Shown: positions 37,939-47,850 of the stretch, in pieces | Numbering within the stretch: the stretch's first letter is position 1 | Layout: every line of letters begins with the position of its first letter | NCBI RefSeq assembly: GCF_002007605.1 | Contig: NZ_CP019799.1 | Coordinates: 1,054,001-1,118,000, forward strand | Direction of reading: 5' to 3' | Origin: Cellvibrio sp. PSBB023 | Lineage (GTDB): Bacteria > Pseudomonadota > Gammaproteobacteria > Pseudomonadales > Cellvibrionaceae | Length of the DNA: 64,000 nt | Notes under the pieces: generated by a model | What the model was told of the DNA's origin: nothing | Databases searched by the model: none | What the model saw: the letters and a program-made list of their open reading frames with translations, nothing else | Program-made: the position numbers and the translations under genes

Positions 37939-38602
37939 TAGTTTTAACACGGGGGAAAAAGCGCGCAATTTTTTTAAAGAGTTTCTCTTGCTCTATAGGC
38001 TTAACCACATAGTCATCAACACCTTCTTCAATGGCCGAGCGTATTTGACTGGCTTCAGCCACTGCCGTTACTAACATGAAAATGGCATGTTGGTAACGCT
38101 CCGCCGCGCGCATTGCATTGTGTACATCAAGTCCTGATTTTGTGGGCATATTCCAGTCGCAAAGAATCAGGTCATAAATAGGGTTGGCATTAAACATCAT
38201 GTTGATGCCTTTCATGCCATCGCTGGCGCTGTCAATTTGTACAATACCTTCGCTGCGCAAATACACATCGAGCAAATCGCAAATTAACTGGTCATCATCA
38301 ACTACCAATACCCGAATATCCTCTGGCTCTAAATTCAGACGCCGGTCTATAGCCGCTTGGCGGGTAGGGGGGATGCTGGGCTGGGAGATATAGTGATTGA
38401 CGGTTTCATCAGGTTGCGTTTTGTCGCTTGCAGCACGGAGCTGTGCAGTGATTTTAACCAGTGCTGATTCAATGATTTGCAGTGTGCGCTCGTTCGGTAC
38501 TTTATTGGCAGCCATATCTGGCCTGCTGATATTCTTATGTAGCCAGTCTCGCCGCTGAATCAGGGTTTGCCCCATGACTTGGAGTTCCTGCTTACTGAAC
38601 AT
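37925..38602 (-). CDS. Response regulator with C-terminal receiver domain
   Basis: A 225-residue protein. The first 100 residues are helical and of no recognised family. The receiver domain lies at about 105-225: VLVVDDDQLICDLLDVYL with the acidic pair, LILCDWNMPTKSG with the phospho-accepting Asp, and DDYVVKPIEQEKLF with the conserved Lys. There is no output domain after it, so it probably signals by protein contact, perhaps through the N-terminal part. The start at 38602 (MFSKQELQ) has an AGGA site; an upstream start at 38641 would add 13 residues. No sensor kinase is adjacent. Confidence 0.88.
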   Translation of the reverse strand: MFSKQELQVMGQTLIQRRDWLHKNISRPDMAANKVPNERTLQIIESALVKITAQLRAASDKTQPDETVNHYISQPSIPPTRQAAIDRRLNLEPEDIRVLVVDDDQLICDLLDVYLRSEGIVQIDSASDGMKGINMMFNANPIYDLILCDWNMPTKSGLDVHNAMRAAERYQHAIFMLVTAVAEASQIRSAIEEGVDDYVVKPIEQEKLFKKIARFFPRVKTNAAE

Positions 38603-38720
38603 AATAAATCCTGAATAATCTTTAAATGCCGATGGTGCCAATTGCGCGCTAAAGGTAAAAAACCTCTTACAATATAGCCCATACTTTTATGTTAGCCGAA
38701 TCGGAATTGAGGATTTTATA

Positions 38721-39575
38721 GTGACTCAGCTTGATCAATTTATCACCCGTTTGAATGCTCTTGTTGACCGCGTAGAGGCCATTTTGCCAGCGCAGCGCCC
38801 TGAACCCGATTGGAGTGCCAGTGCTTTTCGTTGGCGTACCCAGGTAAGCGGCGTAGGGTATCTGCAGGCGGTCAAGCATCCGCATAAAGTTGCGCTGGAT
38901 TCCCTGAAAAACATAGACCATCAAAAACAGTCCATTCTGCGTAATACCGCCCAGTTCGTGAGCGGGCGCGAGGCGAACAATGTGCTCCTGACTGGCGCGC
39001 GCGGCACAGGAAAATCCACCTTGATCAAGGCGGTGTGGAATGAGTTTGCTGCGCAGGGTTTAAAAATCATCGAAGTAGATAAAACAGACCTTTTACACCT
39101 GACCGAAATTGTTGATTTACTGGGCGAGCGTCCCGAAAAATTCATCATCTTTTGCGATGATTTATCGTTCGAAGAGGGTGAGATTAGCTATAAAGCATTG
39201 AAATCGGTGTTGGATGGATCTATTTCGGCGCCGACTGCGAATATGCTGTTCTATGCCACCAGCAACCGTCGCCACCTTATCCCGCAAAAAATGCGCGACA
39301 ACCTGGATATTAGCGATGAAAACGGTGAAGTGCGCCCCAGTGATGCCATTGAGGAAAAAGTATCCCTTTCAGAGCGATTTGGTCTTTGGTTAAGTTTTTA
39401 TCCTTTCAGCCAGGATGATTATCTCGCCGCCGCCCAATATTGGGTTGCGCATTTAGGTGGTAATTGGACTGAGGCAACGGAGCAGGCTGCGCTCTTGTGG
39501 CATAGAACACGCGGTGCACGCAGTGGCCGTGTGGCATGGCAGTTCGCCAAAGATTACGTGGGTCGTCAGCTATAG
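38721..39575 (+). CDS. DUF815 AAA-type ATPase
   Basis: A 284-residue ATPase of the DUF815 family. Walker A is LTGARGTGKSTLIKAV near residues 91-106, Walker B appears as KFIIFCDDLSFEEGE, and the sensor-1 region is MLFYATSNRRHLIPQKM. These widely conserved proteins have no settled role. A GTG start is used. It sits between the divergent response regulator gene and ovoA. Confidence 0.9.
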   Translation: MTQLDQFITRLNALVDRVEAILPAQRPEPDWSASAFRWRTQVSGVGYLQAVKHPHKVALDSLKNIDHQKQSILRNTAQFVSGREANNVLLTGARGTGKSTLIKAVWNEFAAQGLKIIEVDKTDLLHLTEIVDLLGERPEKFIIFCDDLSFEEGEISYKALKSVLDGSISAPTANMLFYATSNRRHLIPQKMRDNLDISDENGEVRPSDAIEEKVSLSERFGLWLSFYPFSQDDYLAAAQYWVAHLGGNWTEATEQAALLWHRTRGARSGRVAWQFAKDYVGRQL

Positions 39576-39700
39576 CCGGTGTTAAGGTGGGCGATTGGCG
39601 TAACAAATTGGTGTTTTCTGTATCTATCTTCAACCATTAAGGCCATTCATGGCCTTGCCGATCGCCGCCTTACCTATAGGAACGAATCAGGAGTTCACCG

Positions 39701-41881
39701 ATGCATTCAGGACAAACCCCATTGCGCCTCGCGCCCTCAACTATTGATGCAGCGCCCCATGTATCAGGCTTTGTTTCCCAGCCGTTATTTTCACGGACAC
39801 CCAATTTGCGTGATGTTGATGAAGCCACTATGCGGCGCTGTTTGCGCGATTATTTTGTCAGCACCTTTAATCGCTATGAATCCCTGTTTGAATGTCTTGC
39901 CAATGATCAGGCGTATTACACTAAGCCGATTACATTGCGCCATCCATTGATTTTTTATTTTGGTCATACGGCAACATTTTTTGTTAATAAATTATTATTA
40001 ACTCGCATGATCAGCGAGCGCATCAACCAGCGTTTTGAATCCATGTTTGCGGTAGGCGTGGATGAAATGAGTTGGGATGATTTGAACGATGCACACTACC
40101 AATGGCCGACACCAGCGGAAGTAAAAGCCTATCGCGATCAGGTGCGCGCATTGGTATTGGATTTGATCGAAAACGCACCCTTGCAGATGCCGGTAGATTG
40201 GGGAAATCCCTGGTGGGCGATCATCATGGGGATTGAACATGAGCGTATTCACCTTGAAACCTCTTCGGTATTAATTCGCCAGCATAAATTAGAATTTGTG
40301 AAAAATTCTCCGCACTGGCAACCACTGCGTGAATCAGGTAATGCCCCGCAAAATAGTTTAGTGAAAGTCACTGCTGGCAAAGTGCGTTTGGCAAAGGATA
40401 AAACCGACGCGCATTATGGCTGGGATAACGAGTACGGCATCCACGAGGCGGATGTTAATGCATTTGAGGCGGCCAAATTTTTAGTCAGCAACCAAGAATT
40501 TTTACAATTTGTAGAGGCGGGCGGTTATTTAAATTCCCATAATTGGGAGGAAGAAGGCAAAGGCTGGCTCGCCTTCACCAAAGCGCAGCATCCAACCTTT
40601 TGGGTGAAAAAAACCAATGGCTGGTATTTGCGTTTAATGACAGAAGAAGTTCCCATGCCATGGGATTGGCCCGCAGAAGTGAATTACCACGAGGCCAAAG
40701 CTTTTTGTAATTGGAAAAAATCTGAAACAGGTATGAATGTTCGTCTCCCAACGGAAGATGAATGGTATCGCCTCTATGATGTGAGTGGGCAGCAGGTTCT
40801 TGGTGATACTTCTGCTAATGCTAATATCCACCTGGATCATTTTGCCTCCTCTTGCCCGGTCAATAAGTTTTCACAGGGTGATTTTTACGATGTGGTTGGC
40901 AATGTATGGCAGTGGACAGAAACACCTATTTATCCCTTTGAAGGATTCGAGGTTCATCCCATATACGATGACTTCACCACACCCACATTCGATGAGCGCC
41001 ACAATTTGATTAAAGGTGGCTCATGGATTTCTTGCGGCAATGAAACACAGCGTTCATCGCGCTATGCGTTTCGCCGCCATTTTTTCCAACATGCGGGATT
41101 CCGCTATGTTGTCTCCGGAGATGTAAAACCCTTGCCTAGCTCTCATTACGAAACCGATAAACTCCTCTCGGAATACGCTGAATTCCATTATGGCGACGAA
41201 TATTTTGGCGTAGCTAATTTTTCTAAAGCGCTTGTTGATTTGGCTGTGCAAGAATTGGGTAATAGACCAACATCAAAAGCGCTGGATTTAGGTTGCGCTT
41301 CTGGTCGCGCCACCTTTGAATTGGCGCGTCATTTTGATCATGTCACCGGCATCGATTTTTCTGCCCGTTTTATCGGGCAGGGTGTCCAGCTCGCCAATAG
41401 CGAAACATTGCGTTATACCTTGACTGATGAAGGTGAATTGGTTTCCTACAAATCCCGCTCACTCAGCGATTTGGGGTTGAGCGAATTCAAGCAAAAAGTG
41501 GAATTCTCCCAAGGCGATGCTTGTAATCTCAAGCCACAATTCACTGGCTACGATTTTATTCTCGCTGCCAACTTGATTGACCGCCTTTACAGTCCGGCGA
41601 AGTTTCTTGGCAGCATTCATGAGCGTCTTAATATTGGCGGCGTACTGATGTTGACCTCGCCTTACACTTGGCTGACTGAGCATACGCCACGGGAAGAGTG
41701 GATTGGCGGCTTCAAAAAAGACGGCGAGAGCTTTACGACGTTAGATGGCTTACAAGCACATTTAAAAGCGCACTTCCGTTTAATAAAAGGGCCGCATGAA
41801 GTACCCTTTGTGATTCGTGAGACTAAACGTAAGTTTCAGCACACGCTCTCTGAAGTGACGTTTTGGGAGCGGATTAAGTAA
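39701..41881 (+). CDS. ovoA: 5-histidylcysteine sulfoxide synthase / mercaptohistidine methyltransferase OvoA
   Basis: OvoA catalyses the iron-dependent oxidative coupling of cysteine to histidine C5 and the later N-methylation in ovothiol A synthesis. The 726-residue protein has an N-terminal DinB-like domain with the iron motif EHERIHLE (His180, His184, Glu186) and HPLIFYFGHTATF. A central FGE-sulfatase domain follows (RLPTEDEWYRLYD, GNVWQWTETP, IKGGSWISCGNETQRSSRY), then a C-terminal SAM methyltransferase domain (ALDLGCASGRATFELARHF). Domain order and length match known OvoA fusions. The PatB-like lyase gene follows on the same strand and is probably OvoB. Confidence 0.95.
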   Translation: MHSGQTPLRLAPSTIDAAPHVSGFVSQPLFSRTPNLRDVDEATMRRCLRDYFVSTFNRYESLFECLANDQAYYTKPITLRHPLIFYFGHTATFFVNKLLLTRMISERINQRFESMFAVGVDEMSWDDLNDAHYQWPTPAEVKAYRDQVRALVLDLIENAPLQMPVDWGNPWWAIIMGIEHERIHLETSSVLIRQHKLEFVKNSPHWQPLRESGNAPQNSLVKVTAGKVRLAKDKTDAHYGWDNEYGIHEADVNAFEAAKFLVSNQEFLQFVEAGGYLNSHNWEEEGKGWLAFTKAQHPTFWVKKTNGWYLRLMTEEVPMPWDWPAEVNYHEAKAFCNWKKSETGMNVRLPTEDEWYRLYDVSGQQVLGDTSANANIHLDHFASSCPVNKFSQGDFYDVVGNVWQWTETPIYPFEGFEVHPIYDDFTTPTFDERHNLIKGGSWISCGNETQRSSRYAFRRHFFQHAGFRYVVSGDVKPLPSSHYETDKLLSEYAEFHYGDEYFGVANFSKALVDLAVQELGNRPTSKALDLGCASGRATFELARHFDHVTGIDFSARFIGQGVQLANSETLRYTLTDEGELVSYKSRSLSDLGLSEFKQKVEFSQGDACNLKPQFTGYDFILAANLIDRLYSPAKFLGSIHERLNIGGVLMLTSPYTWLTEHTPREEWIGGFKKDGESFTTLDGLQAHLKAHFRLIKGPHEVPFVIRETKRKFQHTLSEVTFWERIK

Positions 41882-41902
41882 TAATGTAATGGGATTTTTG
41901 AG

Positions 41903-41935
41903 CGGCGAGGTGTGGATATCACTCTTCGCCGTTTT
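41903..41935 (+). terminator. Hairpin between ovoA and the beta-lyase gene
   Basis: CGGCGA (41903-41908) pairs with TCGCCG (41926-41931), with an inner GTG/CAC stem, and is followed by TTTTGTTATT. It could partly end transcription after ovoA and so lower expression of the lyase. Confidence 0.45.
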
Positions 41936-41965
41936 GTTATTAATAGTCTCACTAAGGAATCCATC

Positions 41966-43129
41966 TTGTTTAATTTTGATCAGCCCGTAATCCGTGAAAA
42001 CACCCACTCTGTAAAATTTGATGGCCGCCAACAATATTTCGGCACCACGGATGTATCCCCTTTGTGGGTAGCCGATATGGATTTTGCGGTGCCCGAGTGC
42101 GTCACCCGTGCATTGCAAGAGCGCGTTAATCACCCAGTATTTGGATACACACTTTATCCGGACAGTATTTATCAAGCAATCATCGATTGGTTTCAGCGCC
42201 GTCATGAATGGGCCATTGAGCGGGATTGGATTGTGTTTGCCCCTGGGGTTGTGCCTTCATTATTTGCAGCAGCCAAAGCCTTCGCACAAGAAGGAGAGGG
42301 CGTTATTGTGCAGTCGCCAGTTTACTTCCCATTTTTTTCGGCGGTGACCACCAATAATCGTAAGCTCATTAATAATCCGCTGCGTGCAAATAATGGTCGC
42401 TATGAAATTGACTTTGAGCATCTTGAGGTGTGCGCACAACAGGGTGCGAAGTTGTTAATGCTGTGTACGCCGCACAATCCGGTTGGGCGTGTGTGGGACG
42501 AAGCTGAATTACAACAGCTGCTGCAAATTAGTCGCCGTTACGATTTAACAATTCTCTCTGACGATATTCACTGCGATTTAATTTACTCTGGTGTTAAACA
42601 CACCATGCTTGGTCGGCTTGCGCTGCCGGGCGATAAAATTATTACCACCATAGCACCCAATAAAAGTTTCAATATTCCCGGGCTGGGTTTATCGGCCTTG
42701 ATTATTCCCAATGCGGCCGAGCGTAATGCAATGAAGCAACAATTTGAGTCCTTGCATCTGGGCAATTATAACCCCTTGAGTATTGCTGCATTTGAAGCGG
42801 CCTATTGCGGAGGCGATCAATGGTTGGATGCCTTGATGCGCTATTTGGAAGCTACCCGGGATTTTGCGGCTGATTTTATCGCGCGGGAAATTCCACAAAT
42901 CAAATTGATAAAACCTGAAGCTACTTATCTCTTGTGGTTGGATTGTCGCGATTTGGGGATGAGCGATACGGAATTGCGTGATTTTTTTATTAAAAAATGC
43001 CAAATAGGCATGAACCCGGGAACAGTATTTGGCGAAGGTGGCAGTGGCTTTATGCGCATGAATATTGGTACACGCCGCGCCGTAATTGTCGATGCGTTAC
43101 AGCGTATTAAAATAGCACTGGGTGATTAA
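41966..43129 (+). CDS. PatB/MalY-type PLP-dependent C-S beta-lyase, probable OvoB
   Basis: A 387-residue fold-type I PLP enzyme of the MalY/PatB cystathionine beta-lyase subgroup. Landmarks are PLWVADMDFAVPECV, FGYTLYPDSIYQAI, LCTPHNPVGRVW, LSDDIHCDLIYSG and the PLP lysine in APNKSFNIPGL, Lys233. Beta-lyases release thiols from cysteine conjugates; the sulfoxide made by OvoA needs such a lyase (OvoB) to give mercaptohistidine, and this gene sits 84 bases after ovoA. I chose the TTG at 41966, which has AAGGA seven bases before it, over an upstream GTG with no family similarity. OvoB assignment is by context. Confidence 0.85.
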   Translation: MFNFDQPVIRENTHSVKFDGRQQYFGTTDVSPLWVADMDFAVPECVTRALQERVNHPVFGYTLYPDSIYQAIIDWFQRRHEWAIERDWIVFAPGVVPSLFAAAKAFAQEGEGVIVQSPVYFPFFSAVTTNNRKLINNPLRANNGRYEIDFEHLEVCAQQGAKLLMLCTPHNPVGRVWDEAELQQLLQISRRYDLTILSDDIHCDLIYSGVKHTMLGRLALPGDKIITTIAPNKSFNIPGLGLSALIIPNAAERNAMKQQFESLHLGNYNPLSIAAFEAAYCGGDQWLDALMRYLEATRDFAADFIAREIPQIKLIKPEATYLLWLDCRDLGMSDTELRDFFIKKCQIGMNPGTVFGEGGSGFMRMNIGTRRAVIVDALQRIKIALGD

Positions 43130-43150
43130 TGCTTGTGCAAATTTGGCTGC

Positions 43151-43897
43151 CTAGCTTTGTGGTTGAATGGGCACAAAACGACTGTATAACCCATTCGTGT
43201 CGTAGACGGCGATTTCAAATATCACATTGCCTTCCAAGTGATTAAAGTAATAGGAATTAACATAGCCGCCTTCAATAATCACTGAGGTAAAATCGGCTTC
43301 GTTCTCCGTTTTGTAACGCAGTTCGTAACCACCAATTTCTTCCACAACTAGCGTTTCTCCATTCTCCCTTGCTGATGGCACCGACCAGACCAACAGGGCT
43401 GGCCCTGCAAGGTTTACTGATGATAAAGAGGAGGATGATTGCGACGAGAGTGCAATCGAGGAGGATGAGCTGGATGAATATTGATTCGTGAGCGAACTGG
43501 AGCTGAATGAAACTGGTGAAGACGATTGTTCGGTGATTACAGAGGAAGCCACCGCACTGTTGTCCGTTTTATTACCGCCGGAGGTGCTGGGTGTTCCTCC
43601 TCCGCCACCACCACAGGCGGTAGTGAGTAAAGGTGCAACAAATGACATGACCAGGGTGGCTTTACGCAAGCGGCTTTGCCAACCCAAACTTTGCACCAGT
43701 TGTTGGCGAGAGATAAAGCCAAGTTCGATTAATATTTCCCCTATGGGTGCCGCCGTTCCAGGATAGGTTCCTTCTTTTTCCCGCAGTAATTGTCGCGCCT
43801 GTTGAATCTCAATGGCTTCACGGAGTTGTTGCCGCGTGATTACACCGCGATCCAGCAGTATCTCGCCTAAACGGGTCGGCTTATTCTGATTGAGCAT
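43151..43897 (-). CDS. Poly-serine linker protein with MshEN-like repeats and C-terminal beta domain
   Basis: A 248-residue protein with three parts. Residues 1-70 hold two copies of a motif like the GspE/MshE N-terminal domain (RLGEILLDRGVITRQQLREAI and IGEILIELGFISRQQLVQSL), which in other proteins binds cyclic di-GMP. A hydrophobic segment ending in ACGGGGGG (about 85-102) looks like a membrane or lipoprotein signal, placed internally. A serine-rich linker of about 45 residues then leads to a C-terminal fibronectin III-like beta domain (LVWSVPSARENGETL, GYELRYKTENEADFTSV). The layout suggests a cytoplasmic sensor joined to an exported domain. The start at 43897 has an AGGA site. Function unknown. 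Confidence 0.65.
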   Translation of the reverse strand: MLNQNKPTRLGEILLDRGVITRQQLREAIEIQQARQLLREKEGTYPGTAAPIGEILIELGFISRQQLVQSLGWQSRLRKATLVMSFVAPLLTTACGGGGGGTPSTSGGNKTDNSAVASSVITEQSSSPVSFSSSSLTNQYSSSSSSSIALSSQSSSSLSSVNLAGPALLVWSVPSARENGETLVVEEIGGYELRYKTENEADFTSVIIEGGYVNSYYFNHLEGNVIFEIAVYDTNGLYSRFVPIQPQS

Positions 43898-44047
43898 ATT
43901 AGCGATCCTGTTAAGTTTTAATGTTTGAAAAGCGCGAATTATTACCAGAGTTTGGACGTTAATTATCATATCGGCGCCAGTGTTCAGCTACACTTTTTTT
44001 CGTATTACGCTAAATCGTGATTAAGAATGGAGTCCTTGGGGTATTTT

Positions 44048-45970
44048 ATGTCGATTACCAAAAAATTCATGTTTGCGTTAGTGGGAATACTGTTCGTTGG
44101 AATATTGCTCGCGGCGATCAGTATTTATATGGCTGAGCGGCGATCCATCCAACAGCAGGCGGAATTGGAAAGCCAGCGAATCAGCGATGATGCCTTGCGC
44201 TTGCTCGGCGTTATTGACTCAATCATGTCGGAACGCGTTAAAAATAGCATGTCGCTGTTGCGCGATTTAAGTCAAAGCCTCGGACCTGCCAGTCAATCTA
44301 CACCAATAAGTGTCAATGCGCGCAGCGTTCCCGATTTATTGCTGGGAGAGGTGCCCATTGGTAATCAGTTTGATCTGGTAGATAAAGTCGCCGCTATTAT
44401 GGGCGGAACCGCCACCATTTTTTCCCGTGACGGTAACGATTTTGTCCGCATATCTACTAATGTCATGACTCCTACCGGCAGGGCAACGGGCACCTTGCTT
44501 GCGCCACAAGGTGCGGCCATCAAACAAATCTTGCAAGGCAAACCTTTTTACGGGCTAGTCGATATTCTGGGCACTCCCTACTTGACCGGTTATGAACCCA
44601 TTCGCGATAGCAGTGGTGCGGTGATTGGTATTTTATATGTCGGCTATAAGGCTGATTTGCAGGAATTGTTCAGCGCCATTGAAAAAAGTCGCTTATTAGA
44701 GCAAGGGTTTGTTGCTATTCGCGATAATCTGGGCGCAACCCGCGTGCATTCAACTCACCTTGATACTGCCGAGGTTGATCGCATTATTCGCGATAAAGAT
44801 CCCGCATGGGAACTTAATACTCGTCATTTTGCAGCCTGGGATTACGACATTGTTACCGCTTATTCTCGGGACGAAGTGGCAACACGTGTTAATGCATCAT
44901 CCACTTTTTTGACCATGGTGCTCGTTGTTGCCGGATTAATTATTGTTGCGATTGTTTACACCCTGATCCAATGGGTTGTGGTGAAGCCCCTGCATCAAAC
45001 TATTACGCGTTTGCACGATATCGCCCGTGGCGAAGGGGATTTAACCTTGCGCTTCAACTCCGCTGCAAAAGATGAACTGGCGCAGTTGGCCAATGGCTTT
45101 GATGACCTGATGGATAAGCTGCAACACACAATTAACTCTGTTACCCAATCGACACAGCAATTATTTTCATCGGCCTCACAACTAGAAATGATCGCGACTG
45201 ACTCTACGCGCTCGGTGACGGCACAGAGCCGTGATATCAACGGTATTGCCTCCGCTATTTCTGCAATGACCAGTCAATCCCGCGAAGTGGCGCAGAACGC
45301 CGATCGTGTGATGGCGGCAGCGACGCAAGCCAAGCGGGATGCGGAGCAGGGCTTTCATAATTTGCGCAATACCATTAACTCCACACAAGCACTGGCGGCT
45401 GATATAGAGCAAGCGGCTGAGGGGATTAATGCATTGGCATCGGCCAGTAATGAAATTGGCGCGGTACTGAATGTGATTCGCTCCATCGCAGAACAAACCA
45501 ACCTGCTGGCCCTTAATGCGGCGATAGAAGCGGCAAGGGCAGGTGAGCAAGGGCGAGGTTTTGCCGTGGTGGCTGATGAGGTGCGCTCATTGGCCAGCCG
45601 TACCCAGGCATCGACAGAAGAAGTCGATAAAATGGTGCAGCGCTTTCAATCCAACTCCATTAAAGCCTTTGAAAAAATGCGTGCGGCTGAAAACCAGGTG
45701 CAAACCAATGTGGGAGCGGCGGCTAGCTCCGGGGAGTTTATCCAGCAGGTGTTGCTGGCTGTTTCCGAGTTGAGTCGTCTCAATAATGAGATTTCCCAGG
45801 CGGTGCACGAGCAAAGCAAGGTGGCTGAGGATATTCAGAGCAATATCAATCGCATTAGCAGCAACAGCGAGGAAAATCACCAGCGAGTGCAAAGTACGCT
45901 GCAGGCATCGGAGGTGGTGGCTGGGATTACGCGGGAAATCCAACAGCATTTGGCGAGCTATAAAACGTGA
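44048..45970 (+). CDS. Methyl-accepting chemotaxis protein with Cache domain
   Basis: A 640-residue chemoreceptor. A first membrane helix (residues about 8-28) is followed by a periplasmic Cache-type domain ([58 protein letters not shown]), a second helix near 285-305, a HAMP domain ([23 protein letters not shown]) and a signalling domain with the hairpin tip [24 protein letters not shown]. It would pass ligand signals to CheA. An in-frame ATG lies seven codons upstream at 44027. No other che genes are present. Confidence 0.93.
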   Translation: MSITKKFMFALVGILFVGILLAAISIYMAERRSIQQQAELESQRISDDALRLLGVIDSIMSERVKNSMSLLRDLSQSLGPASQSTPISVNARSVPDLLLGEVPIGNQFDLVDKVAAIMGGTATIFSRDGNDFVRISTNVMTPTGRATGTLLAPQGAAIKQILQGKPFYGLVDILGTPYLTGYEPIRDSSGAVIGILYVGYKADLQELFSAIEKSRLLEQGFVAIRDNLGATRVHSTHLDTAEVDRIIRDKDPAWELNTRHFAAWDYDIVTAYSRDEVATRVNASSTFLTMVLVVAGLIIVAIVYTLIQWVVVKPLHQTITRLHDIARGEGDLTLRFNSAAKDELAQLANGFDDLMDKLQHTINSVTQSTQQLFSSASQLEMIATDSTRSVTAQSRDINGIASAISAMTSQSREVAQNADRVMAAATQAKRDAEQGFHNLRNTINSTQALAADIEQAAEGINALASASNEIGAVLNVIRSIAEQTNLLALNAAIEAARAGEQGRGFAVVADEVRSLASRTQASTEEVDKMVQRFQSNSIKAFEKMRAAENQVQTNVGAAASSGEFIQQVLLAVSELSRLNNEISQAVHEQSKVAEDIQSNINRISSNSEENHQRVQSTLQASEVVAGITREIQQHLASYKT

Positions 45971-46041
45971 ATGAGCATGCAAAATGATCATCAAAGGCCT
46001 ACAATAGCCGCCTTTTTTGACTGACTGCTCCTTGAGATTCT

Positions 46042-47445
46042 ATGACCGTAAATACCTTCGACCCTTCACAAACCACCACATTGGATACCCCGGCCAAGAC
46101 ATTGGCCAGCCAGGTACAGGCTAGCGGTAACAAGGGGAATACCATTGGCTTTGTGTCGCTTGGCTGCCCCAAAAACCTGGTGGACTCCGAGCGTATCCTC
46201 ACCCAATTGCGTACAGAGGGTTACAACATTGTCCCCACCTATAACGACGCTGATATGGTGATCGTTAATACCTGTGGTTTTATCGATAGTGCGGTACAAG
46301 AGTCATTGGGGGCTATTGGTGAAGCCTTAGCGGAAAATGGCAAAGTGTTGGTGACTGGGTGTTTGGGGGCCAAGAAAGACGAAATTATCCAGGTTCACCC
46401 CAATGTATTGGGTATAACCGGTGCACATGCCTACGAAGAAGTCTTGTCGCAAGTGCACGAGCACCTGCCGCCCAACCCCACACACAACCCCTTTACCGAT
46501 CTGGTGCCGCCACAAGGTATCAAATTAACCCCGCGCCACTATGCGTATTTGAAAATCTCTGAAGGCTGCAATCACTCTTGCAGTTTCTGCATTATTCCCG
46601 ATATGCGCGGCAAATTGGTTAGTCGCCCAATCGGGCAGGTAATGGGCGAAGCTGAGCGACTGGTCAAAGCCGGTGTGAAAGAACTGCTGGTGATTTCACA
46701 GGACACCTCAGCCTATGGTGTGGATATCAAACACCGCACGGATTTCTGGGATGGTCGCCCGCTAAAAACCGATATGTATCAACTGGCCGCTGCATTGGGC
46801 GAGTTAGGGGTATGGGTGCGTTTGCATTACGTCTATCCCTACCTGCACGTAGACAATGTGATCCCACTGATGGCTCAGGGCAAGGTTTTGCCGTATCTGG
46901 ATATTCCATTCCAGCATGCCAGCCCAACACTGCTGCGTAAAATGCGCCGCCCGGGCCAGGTAGAGCAAACCTTGGAGCGTATTAAAAGCTGGCGCGAGCA
47001 AGTGCCCAACCTGACCATTCGCTCGACCTTTATTGTGGGCTTCCCCGGTGAAACTGAAGAGGATTTCCAGCAATTGCTCGACTTCTTGCAAGAAGCGCAG
47101 TTGGATCGCGTTGGCTGTTTCCAGTATTCCCCGGTCGAAGGCGCCAAGGCTAATGACCTGCCAGATCATGTTCCGGATGAAATCAAACAGGAGCGCTATG
47201 ATCGGTTTATGCAACTGCAACAACAAATCTCTACCGAGCGATTAAAACAAAAGGTGGGGCAGGTGTTGCAAGTGCTTATCGATGAAGTTGATGAGGAAGG
47301 CGCAATTGGCCGCAGTTTTGCTGATGCGCCAGAGATCGATGGTTGTGTATACCTGAACGGCGAAGAAAATGTAAAAGCCGGTGATCTGGTCAATGTATTG
47401 ATCGAACATTCTGATGAATATGATCTGTGGGGTACCAAGGTCTAA
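46042..47445 (+). CDS. rimO: Ribosomal protein S12 methylthiotransferase RimO
   Basis: RimO adds a methylthio group to an Asp of ribosomal protein S12. The 467-residue protein has the three UPF0004 cysteines ([24 protein letters not shown]), the radical-SAM cysteines in [10 protein letters not shown], and a C-terminal TRAM domain ([29 protein letters not shown]). The S12-specific DAPEID segment distinguishes it from MiaB. A clear terminator follows at 47467. Confidence 0.96.
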   Translation: MTVNTFDPSQTTTLDTPAKTLASQVQASGNKGNTIGFVSLGCPKNLVDSERILTQLRTEGYNIVPTYNDADMVIVNTCGFIDSAVQESLGAIGEALAENGKVLVTGCLGAKKDEIIQVHPNVLGITGAHAYEEVLSQVHEHLPPNPTHNPFTDLVPPQGIKLTPRHYAYLKISEGCNHSCSFCIIPDMRGKLVSRPIGQVMGEAERLVKAGVKELLVISQDTSAYGVDIKHRTDFWDGRPLKTDMYQLAAALGELGVWVRLHYVYPYLHVDNVIPLMAQGKVLPYLDIPFQHASPTLLRKMRRPGQVEQTLERIKSWREQVPNLTIRSTFIVGFPGETEEDFQQLLDFLQEAQLDRVGCFQYSPVEGAKANDLPDHVPDEIKQERYDRFMQLQQQISTERLKQKVGQVLQVLIDEVDEEGAIGRSFADAPEIDGCVYLNGEENVKAGDLVNVLIEHSDEYDLWGTKV

Positions 47446-47466
47446 ACACAGGTTTGTTCTGTTGCT

Positions 47467-47505
47467 AAAAATCCTCCAGCTGTGAAAACACTGGGGGATT
47501 TTTTT
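47467..47505 (+). terminator. Rho-independent terminator after rimO
   Basis: AAAAATCCTCCAG (47467-47479) pairs with CTGGGGGATTTTT (47491-47503) with a single wobble pair, followed by T. The loop has 11 bases. Confidence 0.9.
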
Positions 47506-47550
47506 ATGGTTTGTGTTTTACACTGGAGCCTGTTTAGGGAGCACTTATTA

Positions 47551-47805
47551 ATGAGCGACGTACAACACCAGCCCAACCAACAGCGATTTGTTATTCACCA
47601 TGAAGGCGCTGAAGCCCTATTGGCTTACCGGTTATTTTCCAACGGCGGAATACCGGCTATCGACTTTACCAGTACTTACGTGCCGCCTGAGTTTCGCGGC
47701 CAGGGACTTGCAGAAAAACTGGTGCGCACCGGTCTGAAATGGGCGAAAGCGCAAGGCTATGAGTTGCATGCCAGTTGTTGGTATGTGGCGAAATTTATCC
47801 GCTAG
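47551..47805 (+). CDS. Small GNAT-like N-acetyltransferase (YjdJ type)
   Basis: An 84-residue minimal GNAT domain: FVIHHEGAEALLAYRLF, IDFTSTYVPPEFRGQGLAEKLVRTGLKWAKAQGYEL, then CWYVAKFI. RGQGLAEKL is the acetyl-CoA pyrophosphate loop. Such short acetyltransferases have no defined substrate. The ATG at 47551 is preferred since the upstream 23 codons overlap the rimO terminator. Confidence 0.85.
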   Translation: MSDVQHQPNQQRFVIHHEGAEALLAYRLFSNGGIPAIDFTSTYVPPEFRGQGLAEKLVRTGLKWAKAQGYELHASCWYVAKFIR

Positions 47806-47850
47806 GGTCTATGATGAGTGCCTGTGTGGTAGCCAGGCAAAGGAACTAAT

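Noticed and set aside
37925..38602. Candidate JetD/MksG nuclease for the condensin operon
   Set aside because: The sequence is a receiver domain protein on the opposite strand and has no Toprim or DUF3322/DUF2220 features.
45993..46016. Possible terminator AAAGGC / GCCTTT after the chemoreceptor gene
   Set aside because: The stem is short with a 12-base loop and overlaps a TACAAT sequence that may be the -10 of rimO; the two readings cannot be separated.
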